Origin: Fonsecaea monophora
Taxonomy: Eukaryota > Ascomycota > Eurotiomycetes > Chaetothyriales > Herpotrichiellaceae
DNA length: 64,000 bases
Reading direction: 5' to 3'
Assembly (NCBI RefSeq): GCF_001642475.1
Contig: NW_019173978.1
Location: forward strand, 1-64,000
Position numbers and translations under genes: made by a program. Within the stretch, counting starts at the first letter, position 1. Every line of letters begins with the position of its first letter. This document shows, in pieces, positions 20,376 through 30,823 of this stretch. Below the pieces are notes generated by a model. It was not told where the DNA came from. It did no database searches and worked only from the letters and a program-made list of their open reading frames with translations.

Positions 20376-22040
20376 TCAGAACGCCTGGCCAGGCTGTCCT
20401 TGGTTGTGACTGGGGGGCACATAGTTCGCCCCGGGGATCGGGACAGACTCATACTGTTGTTCGCCAGGCGCGGCGCCCATGTGCTCGTGTATGCGTTCCT
20501 CAGGCGGAGGAGACATGGGCGGTTGAGGAGGTGGTGATGACGGTGAGAACAGTCTTGGTGAGCTAATACCCTCGGTCGCGGTGGAAATAGGGGTTGCTTT
20601 CGTTACTCGGATAGGTGGGGCTTGAAGTTTGAATGGTGAGGCAGTGGTCATGCTGTGCGGTGAGGCGAATTGTATCGGTGACGTGCCTTGTTCTGCGGCC
20701 GAGTGTATGTCCTGTTGGCTCTTAAGCGCGGACGGGAAACCAGGAGTTCGGGGTGTCTGAGCGAAGCCTGGAGTGTTCGGTGCAGATTGGGTCCTCAACT
20801 GGGCGAGGTATAGATCGCTTCTGGCACGATCGCGTGCGTCCATGGATTTCCTGAGTCGGTTCTTGCTCCAGAACCTGTAGAAGACAATACCATAGATGGC
20901 GATGACGATAACCTCGACAACAACTTCAATGATGCAACAAATTAGGGACCAGTCCTGCAGCCGACATACCAGCGCGTAGTGGATGTCGTCTTCAAAGAGT
21001 TGGCGGCGTTTGTTGTCCTTGCAGGACCAGCCCCACAAATCCTGTCCGTTGCCGCTGGCTTTGCTCCCGTGCAGGATGCCCGCACCGACGAGCCACATGA
21101 CAATGCTGAACATGAACCATCCCACCGCAAACATGGTGTAATATACAGCGACCTTCTCCGCACGCTTGTGTCCACCCCGGCAGTACGCCAAAATGACAAT
21201 GATGGAGAAGAGGAGCGAAACACAAGCGATGGACAAAACGACAATCTGTGGCCAGAGCTTCTGGCCGGCCGCCCACGGAGGCAGGTTGTTTCGCGGCGGT
21301 AGGGATCTGGTGGCGTGGAAAATTGTCAATACAGTCGACAGCATGGCGAGTACGATCAGGGAACAGGAGAAGTTCACGCCTCGTAGGACCATTTTGGCCA
21401 TGCGTACACGGGTTTTGACTTTCTATGTTGCGTGTTAGAAGGCGAGTAGGAGAAGAACGCAGCGCCTGCAGAAAAGACTTACCAGATCTTTGGCCTGTTG
21501 AATCTCGGTCTTCATTTCCTCCTTCTCGAGGACCTGTTCTTCTCGGAAGGTTGGAGAAAGAGGGTTCAGCATTCTGGACGCGGTCCCCGGTGTTTTCAAA
21601 GCGGACTTGAGAGGCTGGCCCGCGGCGCCATTAGGATCCGCTCGAATATAGACTGTTTGCTCGACGGGCTGGTTGTCTGCGATATAGCCGAATCCGACAT
21701 CTGATGGCGCGGCGGCTGGGTTGTGACTAATGCCGTTCTCCATCTTGCCGGTGGCAGGCGGATCTGCAAAGGGTGATTGACTCTCGCCAGGGCCTGAGGC
21801 GGGCGAGAAGACAGACGTCGCTTCGGCAAAGCGTGCCCGCCTCACGGGCCTATTGCCGCCACCGATGGAAGACTGAAAGGAAGCCGTCGAGTTTGTCCGG
21901 ATCGAGCGAGTGGTTGCTTTAATATCTGACTTTTCGTCCAGGTCGGGGTCGTTGTCGAAGCGGCTAGGGCGATGGGAGCGAGTTTGCGAGTCGACAGTGA
22001 GGTCTATGGGAGACACAGGTTCGAAGTTTGATGGTGACAT
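20376..22040 (-). CDS. four-span fungal membrane protein (MARVEL-like topology)
   Basis: Two exons (22040-21483 and 21422-20376) with a 60-nt intron (GTAAGT..ACATAG) join in phase to 534 residues. Residues 1-180 are a disordered, Ser/Pro-rich cytoplasmic N-terminus. The conserved core starts KVKTRVRMAKMVLRGVNFSC and contains four membrane helices (about 200-340), the second loop holding WGWSC and a second conserved Cys (LVCRLQDW). The region after helix 4 is marked by NRLRKSMDARDRARSDLYLA, and a long Pro/Ser-rich tail with TP repeats follows (SAPNTPGF, TPRTPGF). Four helices with short loops resemble MARVEL proteins that organise membrane domains, but I cannot confirm that family. The many SP/TP sites suggest phosphorylation. 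The role is unknown. Confidence 0.82.
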
Positions 22041-24325
22041 GGTGGGGAGGGGAAGGGTCTATGCTTTATCGGTGAGGCGATAAACTCAGCCCAGTCTTGG
22101 GTAGCGTTGGACAGGGATTCCCCAATGCGCTGGTGGCAGTTGATCGGAGCACGCCTCGGTGCTGCAGTACAAAATGCTCGTTTGGAAGCCCCGGAGTTTT
22201 CGACTTGCAGAGGCCCGACGCTGACGTGAGACGGGAATAGATATCCAGGCGGGAAGCGGGGATGCCTTCGAGATTCGGGAAGGGAGGGTTATATGATAGT
22301 AAAGTTTTGTTTTATTGTCGAGAGCCAGCTCAGATCTAGGGCAAAGAAAAGAAGGAAGAAAAATATTTCAAAGTTGATGGAAGAGTGAGTAAGAGACACA
22401 AGAGGCTGATGGGCGAGTAGGTCAAGTATTAGGTTGGGACGACTTTGTCTTGAGTGAGCTGACAACCCTGAGGCGCTTCGAAGGGCCCGAGTGACTTGAT
22501 GGTAGGGGTGCCGTGGGTAGTATCAGTCGGCGGATGAGCTTCAAGACTCGCAGGAAATGCAGGGTGGAACAAGCGTGGTCACAATTGGCGCTTTGAGGTC
22601 GGTCAACCGGTCTCTTGGTCTTCCCTCTCCTTTGGGGGGAATTGCGGTAAGGCGTGCAATGCAGGGCCGGGCGGTGCTTGGGGGCAATTGGCCAAGATCA
22701 AGGAAACAGACACAACGACTCAGCGAAGCCTGCGCGAGCTTTTGAAAAGACGAATATAAGGACGGAAACAGGGCGAAGGATCGAGGTCAGGAGGATGAGG
22801 TGGTGAAGGTGAGAAGGAGGATGGAGGGGGGGACGAGACCTTCTTTGAGTAGTAAATGAAGCTTCTCATGCGTTTTGGGGTGCTGGGAGTTTTACCTTTC
22901 TCGTTTCCCTCAGTTGACTTGACTATTAAATCCATTTCTTTTTCGTCAAATGGTGGGATTGAGCTGGGCGCTTGAGAAGATGCAAAGATGGCAGTCTGGA
23001 TGGATGTTGAGATGGGACGAAGCTGCGGGGGAGACACTCAGGACGCAGCCAAGAGGGGCATCGAAGGTGATGAGGTGAACAATTCTGGGATGATTGGACA
23101 AGAAGCCTTGAGGAAGCGCCGCCCCGTGGCGAATGAGCAGCGACAGACTTGGTTCATCACATTGTCGACCACTGATGGCGCTGGGGGATCAAGTGATGGG
23201 GCCTGCACTCACTGCATTGGCGTATGTGGGTTTCTATGTCGGGAAGTGCGAAGACACCCAAGTAATTACCAAGTAAAGATCGGATACCGGATGCCAAGGG
23301 CATAAGGGACTTCTAAAGGGATCAAGTGGAGATGATGTTCGGCAGCCATTGACAGTCATGACAAGTCACTAGGCAAGGTGGCAAGTCACCGCCTCAGGTG
23401 CCGAGTACAGTAGGTAGGGCCTACAAGGGATTCCCTAGGCATGAGTGACTTAGTCGGGCTCCCCCCAACTTTGGCAGTGAGACGCAGTTCCAGGCCAGGC
23501 TGTCAGGTCATCCTTAGCTACAAGTATAGGGACTGTTCGGCAGGAGGTGGCCGCCTCGTCCGCATAATACAAGTAAGTCGGTCATCTCTCTCCTTTGTCA
23601 CTATTGACACCTGATGTGCTTTGCCCTGACCTGTTTTAGGGACCTCAAGATCAACCACGGACTGCCACTGACTGCCTGTTCTAGGCCTGCCAGGGTGCAG
23701 TGGAGATCCCCCCTCTCCCCCCTGCGATACGAACAGAGTGCCCAACTATAGGTCTCTTCGGCCGCTCGGCTATTTTTGGTGCTTGAAGCTTCCCTGGCTG
23801 CAGCCGCCCGGGTTACTAGTCCATGATCTTCACACCTCTGGAGGGTTTTCTATGTTTGGAAACTACCTACCTCCCGATCTGCGTCTGTGAGCTACTCCCA
23901 TCTCGAGACTTCTTTTCGTCCTTTGCTATCTTGTGGTATGCCCTCTCCCCAGTAACCATATCATTCGACAATGGCGCTTAAACTCCAGCCGGTCCCAGAG
24001 ATGATGCATGCTCGCTTGTGTCGGGAATGCAATGTGATGTGCCCTATGTGTCCTTTGTGTCTGTCGACCCGCCGCTCCATCCATTCTGAACAGCTACTCG
24101 CCATTGCCATGCCCTGCGTATCGTCTATGAAAAGCCATCACCTTACTCCATGCTCTGCTCAGGGCTTCGCTCGAGCCGCCTTGTACCAAAACACTTTCAG
24201 TAAAGCGGCTTGCCCATATCATTCCTGAAAAAATCCATATTCTGTCCACCCTCAGCAGCCTCGGGAACATCACGCGCATTCCAAAGATTGGTCTCATCCA
24301 CCCTCAGCGCCAAGTGATGCAATTT
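22041..24325. other. long intergenic region, no supported gene
   Basis: About 2.3 kb. The frame 22720-23037 (minus) is Pro/Ser-rich without conserved features and may be part of a long 5' leader. Other frames look random. GCCGAGTACAGTAGGTAGGG near 23400 is another relative of the dispersed motif. Confidence 0.45.
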
Positions 24326-25399
24326 TCAACAATATGCTACTGGAGGTTGTGCCACGGCGTACTGCTCCAGCCCTTTACTCTTGACCACTTTCTTAGGTGG
24401 TATGTTCACATTTGAAGTTTCGTTCCCGAGCGGGAGTCTGATCTTCAAGGCCTTGGTCGCTTTGCGCTTGGATTCCTCGAGCCGCTTCTTCTCCATCTCC
24501 GCCCTGCGCTTCTCGTCTCGTCTTTTATTCTTTCTCCCTTCGGCACTCATCATATTGTTCTCCAGCTCTTTGGCCGTTGCCGCTACCTTGACTGGGTGGA
24601 ACCTCTCGTGAGCCAGAGTAATGTCCACGCGGTGCAGGCCGTTGCCGGCCAGATCCAGAAAAGGACGGGCCCATTTTTCAGAAACATCAAGTCGGCAGGG
24701 CCAATCGAAGAATGTGACATCAAGCGTCAGATGGCGAAGCGAGGTCACTTGCTCCTGGATCTGTCGTAAAACTATGGCCCATTTCGCGTCATGTCTCAAT
24801 TTCCACCTTCGATCCGCCAGCCAGGTGGGTTCCGCATAGCCAACATGGGTGATCTGGAGTGCTTGGATGCTCGCACGAGCTTGTTCAGGAATGGTCTTGA
24901 GAAAACTCCGCAACACGACTACTCGGTCGAAGCAGAAGGTGGTTCTGGAATAGATGAACTTGACGGCTTCCTGGTTCATCTGACGACAGCTCAGGAGAAG
25001 ACCAGACTCAGTTGGGTTGCTAGTGAACTGACCAAGCAGACGGTGAGGTGGTGGCTTGTGTTTCTTGAGAGGTTCTCGTCGCTTCATCAGTTGAAGTTCT
25101 TTCTGAGGGTGGTTGGCTGAAATGATGACCCGAGCTTCGGGAATGACGAGATCATAGATCCGGTTTCTGATCTCACCAGGGAGTTTGAAGAAGGAAAAGG
25201 GCTTCGAAGACGGGGACGGTTCAGGTCTTGAGGCTTTGGCGACGGGCGCAGTCGACAGTCGATTTGTGTCGGTTTGCGGACGAGATGGTGGTGGGCCTAG
25301 AGGTTTGACGATGGGCCGGAGAACATGCTGTCGATTACGGTGAGGAAGCATTCGGTTACGCTTTGATGAAGACATCCTGGCTTTTTGCGTTTCTTGCAT
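24326..25399 (-). CDS. F-box-like DUF7730 domain protein
   Basis: This single exon encodes 357 residues. After a basic, Pro-rich N-terminus comes FSFFKLPGEIRNRIYDLVI (68-86), the F-box-like opening typical of fungal DUF7730 proteins. LLSCRQMNQEAVKFIYSRTTFCF follows (about 135-157), the second hallmark (CRQ.N.EA..I.Y...F.F). Residues about 260-320 are Lys/Arg/Glu-rich (RKNKRRDEKRRAEMEKKRLEE), probably a charged helix and nuclear signal. Members of this large, rapidly expanding fungal group may act as substrate adaptors, but no target is known. Two further in-frame ATGs at residues 9 and 17 leave the start uncertain. Confidence 0.82.
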   Translation of the reverse strand: MQETQKARMSSSKRNRMLPHRNRQHVLRPIVKPLGPPPSRPQTDTNRLSTAPVAKASRPEPSPSSKPFSFFKLPGEIRNRIYDLVIPEARVIISANHPQKELQLMKRREPLKKHKPPPHRLLGQFTSNPTESGLLLSCRQMNQEAVKFIYSRTTFCFDRVVVLRSFLKTIPEQARASIQALQITHVGYAEPTWLADRRWKLRHDAKWAIVLRQIQEQVTSLRHLTLDVTFFDWPCRLDVSEKWARPFLDLAGNGLHRVDITLAHERFHPVKVAATAKELENNMMSAEGRKNKRRDEKRRAEMEKKRLEESKRKATKALKIRLPLGNETSNVNIPPKKVVKSKGLEQYAVAQPPVAYC

Positions 25400-26507
25400 G
25401 GATGGCGTCTGTCTCAGAAGTGATACCAGAAAAGAATATTTGACACAACAGAGCGCGGATGAGTTGGGATGGATGCTGGAGGTAAGAGAGAGGCAAAAGA
25501 AACCCTTGAGGGTGAAGACTCAGGTATAGGAGTCAAGGTAAGTTTGAAAAATGTCAGTGGGATTGACTAGTAGGAACCAAAAGGAAGTGAAGTTCAAGTG
25601 ATATTGAGTTTACATGAGCCTGGCAGGCACACACGTGTCACATGATCGCGCTGACTGAATGGGTGGGAAAGCAGGAGGTGAGGTCTGCTGGCAGGGTGAC
25701 AGGTACGTGACAATGACATATCCCCCATTCAAATTAACAACAATAGCAAGATGATAACCCGAGCACGGTGGTGGTGGGATGAAAAATAAAAATAAGAATA
25801 AAGGTGGAGGAGCAGGTTACAACAAGGTGGGAGAGAAGCTTGGAGCCAGGACATCTGCTAAACTGCGCTATCTCGAGATCGACAGCACATCCGAAACCAG
25901 CACGCAGCTACTTCTCCGCAACAACAGATTTTGGCGCAGATTACTCACTCCTTGGCTAGTAGGTGTTTAAAAAGCCTGCGACAACTTGGTCAAAGATATA
26001 ATAGTGCTTATTAACTTTTCGGGTTTGGTGCTCCCCAGCTTATTTCGAATATACTCGCACGCTAGGTTCTCGAGCAGGCGGGGGGCTGGTTTCTACTCGT
26101 AGTTGAAGAGGTGAATACAAAAGTCGAAGGGGCCCCCTAAAGGCGTATAACAAGGACATCTACACTTATCCTTGGGGCGCTCTGTGAGAGTTGATGGATG
26201 TCTGTGCTCCCATGCAAGGCTGTCGACAAGGGGCCACGACTCTTTCCAATGCCCCGCGGCCCCTGGACAAAGTCGTGTCCGGAGATATTGTTCCGCCGTT
26301 TCCGAGATGGTGTCATCTCTTCCAAAAGCGGAAACACTGGTCCAGACGACCATGATTCCGAAGGGAGTTGTTTCCCAGTGCCTATCATGTAACTTTTAGA
26401 GAGTATTAATGTACAGTAACAGCCATGCACGCCTTAACACCTCATCCTGTCTGCATCTCTTTCCCTACTGCCAACCACCTACAGATTATTCTTCCCGCTG
26501 CGCCGCT
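25400..26507. other. intergenic, possible relics
   Basis: No intact gene. Frames at 26093-26430 (minus) overlap one another and show no recognisable domain. The sequence adjoins a transporter relic, so other decayed coding DNA may lie here, but I cannot identify it. Confidence 0.4.
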
Positions 26508-26868
26508 CTATGTCAAAGTATCTACTGACATTGTAGTCCAGATCAGCCTGGTTTGTTCCTGGTAGAGTCTTTCATCGTCGGTTTCAACACCCTTAGTACC
26601 CTCGACTTTCTCGTACAATTCCATGACCTCATTGACCCGAGCGGCTCGGAGACGATCAAGCTCCGGGTTATACTGGTGGTGTCGTTTCACGATCACTCTT
26701 TCGTACCAACTGAGATGTCTGGGACGGTTCGCGATGCCGTGGAAATCGTGAGAGCGTCCCTCTCGGACAAAATAGCGGTATCTCCTGTTCACGCAGGTCA
26801 AGACCTGTTCTATCCGGGATGAATAAAATGGTGAGAATACAACCGATAAGGCCAAACCAGCTGACAGC
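26508..26868 (-). pseudogene. relic of a major-facilitator transporter C-terminus
   Basis: Reading leftwards from 26868 gives a membrane helix followed by IPDRTGLDLREQE (frame ends at about 26782). From 26780, in another frame, the text resumes as YRYFVREGRSHDFHGIANRP and RHLSWYERVIVKRHHQYNP. These are consecutive parts of the last helix and cytoplasmic tail of fungal major-facilitator transporters of the phosphate/glycerophosphodiester type. A one- or two-base indel at about 26781 breaks the frame, and no exon encoding the other eleven helices is visible upstream to 27870. The frame then stays open to a stop at 26508. The most economical reading is a decayed, truncated copy left by deletion. 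The exact subfamily is uncertain, and a sequencing indel could explain the frameshift but not the missing N-terminal nine tenths. Confidence 0.6.
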
Positions 26869-27875
26869 CTGTTGAGGTCATAAGAACGCACCTCTTAAAG
26901 CCATCGACCCACCACTTAACTAGAACTTAGTCCTGGCCCTGATGTAGTTGTCCTCTGGACGACTGCTTTGGGGAGTCAACGTGGGAAATCCTCCCATAGC
27001 AACGGCTGTCGACTATATCTGCCACTTTGCAGGTTCAAGGCAGACAAGGGAAAAGAAGGTGACGAGAGGGCATGACGTCGAAAGTGTCTTTCCTGAATCT
27101 TCATATTGCAACAGATGTATTGGTTTCCACTCTTGCCTCCTTTTCTGACCAGGTTCTCCTGAACACTTCTTCGATTGAATGGACGAATGAGATAACCATG
27201 GTCGATACATGTGCTTCGAAAGAGAATATGCACTGGTAGGACGCAGCAAAGGGTTGAACCCGTAGTGGCAGATCGATCTTGCGATTTCTGGTAAATTCTC
27301 CCATGCTTAATGGCATTGAGGAAATACGCCACACATACACACATCGCCTTGCGCTGTGGTTGCTATTCACCTGCCTGGGTGCCTGCACGGCCGTGGATCG
27401 CTTATGTCATATGCCTGGAGGAGGATGCACGTTTTCTCCACACGCTCACTCGCTGACACAGGGACTGTCAGAAGCAATTGTTAGTCAAGCACAGGGCTGG
27501 GCGGTCGAACCAAGGCTTATAATGCTTGATGAGACGTCTCTCACTCTACATCAAGAACGAAGTGTCGTGTCGGTAGAGTGGCGTGAGTAGATGCATTGTC
27601 TCCTAAGAACTCCTCCGTAGAGCTTGGCGCCACGTCGAGCATTTAGACCTTCGAGCGCAATATTGAAATTTCTTGCTGCTTCTATTCGCAGGTGGATTTT
27701 TGGCATAGAGAGGAACAAAATTTCTCTACTTGAAATTCTTTTAGGCAAGGCCCCTGCAGAAACCTACCGCCAGTTATTGTCAGTCGATGTTGCCTTCTCT
27801 GTAGACGAATCAATCACCAACATAGGCAGTCTTCCTTGAAATCTACAATCTCAAGCACTGAGCAGTATCAATACA
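26869..27875. other. intergenic, promoter side of ADE17
   Basis: No supported gene. Small frames on both strands lack signatures, and no further transporter exons were found. Confidence 0.45.
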
Positions 27876-29836
27876 ATGGCTTCCCAGAAGATAGGCATGT
27901 CACCTTTGCCACGTGGATTCTCCACTGTTCAGACCGTATTCTAATGCCTTCCAGCCATTCTTTCGGTCTATGATAAAACTGGCCTCCTCGATCTCGCGAA
28001 AGGCTTGATCAAGCAGAATGTTCGCCTTCTCGCTTCTGGAGGGACGGCGAAGATGATCCGAGAGGCCGGTTTCGATGTCGAGTGCGGGATTTCCTTCCAT
28101 CCACAACTTCTGTGAATCTGCTAATGCTCTTTAGAGATGTCTCTGCCATTACAAAGGCACCTGAGATGCTCTCCGGTCGAGTCAAGACTCTTCACCCGGC
28201 TGTTCACGCAGGAATCTTGGCCAGAGATCTCGCCTCGGACGAGAAAGACCTCGCTGACCAGAACATCAACAAAGTCGACTATGTCGTCTGTAACTTGTAT
28301 CCATTCAAAGACACTGTTGCTAAGATCAACGTGACTATTCCTGAAGCTGTGGAAGAAATCGATATTGGAGGAGTCACTCTTATCAGAGCAGCAGCCAAGA
28401 ACCACGCAAGAGTAACCATCCTGAGTGATCCTGCGGATTATCACCACTTTCTCCAAGAGCTGGAAAAAGGCGACATCCCTGAAGAGAGTCGCCAACGATA
28501 TGCACTCAAGGCATTCGAGCATACCGCAGATTACGATGCCGCCATCTCTGACTTCTTCCGCAAACAATATGCCGGGAATGGTGTACAACAGCTCTCCCTG
28601 AGATACGGAGCTAACCCCCACCAGAAGCCTGCTGCAGCATTCGTGCGCAATGGGAAGCTGCCCTTCAAAGTCTTGGGCGGCTCTCCAGGCTACATCAATC
28701 TCCTCGATTGTTTGAATGCCTGGCCCCTTGTGAAAGAACTCAAGCAAGCACTAGGACTTCCAGCTGCCGCAAGCTTCAAGCATGTCTCCCCTGCAGGAGC
28801 TGCTATTGCGGTGCCCCTGAATGAAAAGGAGCGACGAGTGTACATGGTCGATGACATTGAGGGGATCGAGAGTTCAGGTCTGGCGCAAGCGTACGCCCGA
28901 GCACGGGGCGCGGATCGAATGTCGAGCTTCGGCGACGTGATTGCTCTCTCCGACAAATGCGATGTCCCTACCGCAAAAATTATCTCCCGAGAAGTCTCGG
29001 ATGGAGTCATTGCGCCAGAGTATGAGCCAGCAGCGCTTGAGATTCTCAAAAAGAAGAAAGGAGGCAAATATCTGGTACTCCAGATGGACGAGAGTTATGA
29101 ACCTCCTGCACAAGAAACACGCACCGTTTACGGCGTTCAACTGACGCAAGGTCGAAACGATGTCAAAATCTCGCCGAACGAGACGTTCACCTCCATTATC
29201 CGGCCCAAGGATTCTGCCAAATTGTCAGACTCGGCGCTGCGCGACCTTACAGTTGCAACTATTGCGGTGAAATATACCCAGTCCAACTCAGTCTGCTATG
29301 CGTTAAACGGCCAAGTTATTGGTCTCGGTGCCGGGCAACAGAGCAGAATTCACTGCACGCGATTAGCGGGTGATAAGGCTGATAACTGGTGGATGCGTTT
29401 CCATGAACGCACGCTGTCGATAGAGTGGGCCAAGGGCGTCAAGCGGTCGGAAAAATCTAATGCAATTGACATGCTGTGTTCCGGCCAGGTACCGCCTCAG
29501 AGCGAGTTCGAGACGAAGGATTATGAGAGCAATTTCGCCGAGGGGAGTGTGCCGAAGCCCTTCTCCCCTGAGGAAAGACGTCAATGGTTGGGCAAACTGA
29601 GCGAGGTCGCGGTTTCAAGTGATGCTTTCGTGAGTTCTGTTGACCCTTTGCCATTTTCTTCATTCGCTGACGTGGACCAGTTTCCCTTCGTGGACAACGT
29701 ATACCGAGCTGCCCGAAGCGGCGTGAAATACATTGCTGCCCCGACGGGTTCGCAGAATGACGGTGCCGTATTCGATACGGCGGAAAATCTGGGGATAACA
29801 TTCATTGAGCAGAGCACGAGACTGTTTCATCACTAA
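27876..29836 (+). CDS. ADE17: bifunctional AICAR transformylase / IMP cyclohydrolase
   Basis: Four exons (27876-27894, 27955-28081, 28135-29629, 29681-29836) give 598 residues. The enzyme performs the last two steps of IMP synthesis: formylation of AICAR with 10-formyl-THF, then ring closure. The N-terminal cyclohydrolase domain shows SVYDKTGLLDLAKG, ASGGTAKMI, GRVKTLHPAVHAGIL and the IGGVTLIRAAAKNHARV segment. The C-terminal transformylase domain shows RYGANPHQKPA, FKHVSPAGAA, and the closing NVYRAARSGVKYIAAPTGS..FIEQSTRLFHH. Intron 1 has a GC donor (ATAG-GCATGT), the only one that restores KIAILSVYDK. Intron 3 (51 nt) is free of stops and divisible by three, so an unspliced reading adds 17 false residues after SSDAF; splicing restores the family sequence SSDAF-FPFVDNVYRAARSG. 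The protein is cytosolic. Confidence 0.95.
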
Positions 29837-30823
29837 ACGTCGTTCTTCAACCAAAAAAAGGTGACTAAAACAGTAGGGAAGGATTGAACAAAAAGAAGGG
29901 GAAGAGCCCGATATTGGCCTCAACGCCAGATAACGACGAGGAATCACGACCGAACCTGGCCAAGAAAAGGAGACGAGATACTTGACAGAGTGAATGAATG
30001 ATGGATACCCCTTCTTCGGAAAAAGACATAGAACATGCATGCGCATGTTCATATCGAGTTACAAAAAAACTTTCACAACCTGAACAAACCTCTCTGGAAT
30101 CTCCACCCGGAGCAGATTTAGGCGTCCAATGATGACCATTCGGCACCTCGTACAAGTAGGTAATACAGGAACGTGTCCAACCTTCGAATCTTCTCGCGCA
30201 ACCTTGTCACCCATGACAATTTGACGACCATCTATTCCTTTTCTGGTAGTTGGCCTGGCCCGTGCCCCTTTACCGTGAGAAACAAACTCGCTTACCGGAC
30301 GCTGGCTCGAGTGTCCGATGTTCCGCACAAGGCCTTTAAACTACAATCGTCGAGAGCACATGCAAGGGTTCTACCGTTTGAGAATGACTTTGTACTACTC
30401 GTAAGTACACGTCCTCGAGGCGCGAACGCAGTCATGGTGACACCAGGGGATTTTTACTTAGTGGATGATTGAGTCCGTAAGTGTCGAGTATTGACGCGTA
30501 TCCGACCTGACTGTGGATCACCTGGGCAAGCAATCCCAGGCGATTCCCAACAGAGATTTTGCTCACTGTCGACAGAGAATACATTGTAATGACGACCTAT
30601 ACATAAATCCCGACATCCGAGTTTTTGATAGCCCCCAACCACCGATTGAACCCCCTTTTTCTTGCTTTGGACCCAAAGGCCACAGAATACAAGTACGAGC
30701 ACATAACATATCAGACGGGCACCTCCCCCGGTGTCCGGGAGATAAAGGTGCTGGAGCTTGGGCGTCGTTGTTTCTTGCCACGTTTTCAAGCTTTCGCTCT
30801 CTAAACCTCACCAGATACCAGAC
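29837..30823. other. intergenic, no gene seen
   Basis: About 1 kb separates ADE17 from the P450. CACCTCGTACAAGTAGGTA at 30144-30162 is a copy of the dispersed motif. The frame continuing upstream of the P450 to 30758 is judged to be leader sequence. Confidence 0.5.

Noticed and set aside
22720..23037. 105-codon Pro/Ser-rich frame on the minus strand
   Set aside because: No conserved features, no splice partners; probably leader or random open frame.
26892..26904. Possible short first exon (ATGGCTTTAAGAG) for the transporter relic
   Set aside because: Splicing to 26868 would be out of phase with the transporter reading, so it does not rescue the gene.
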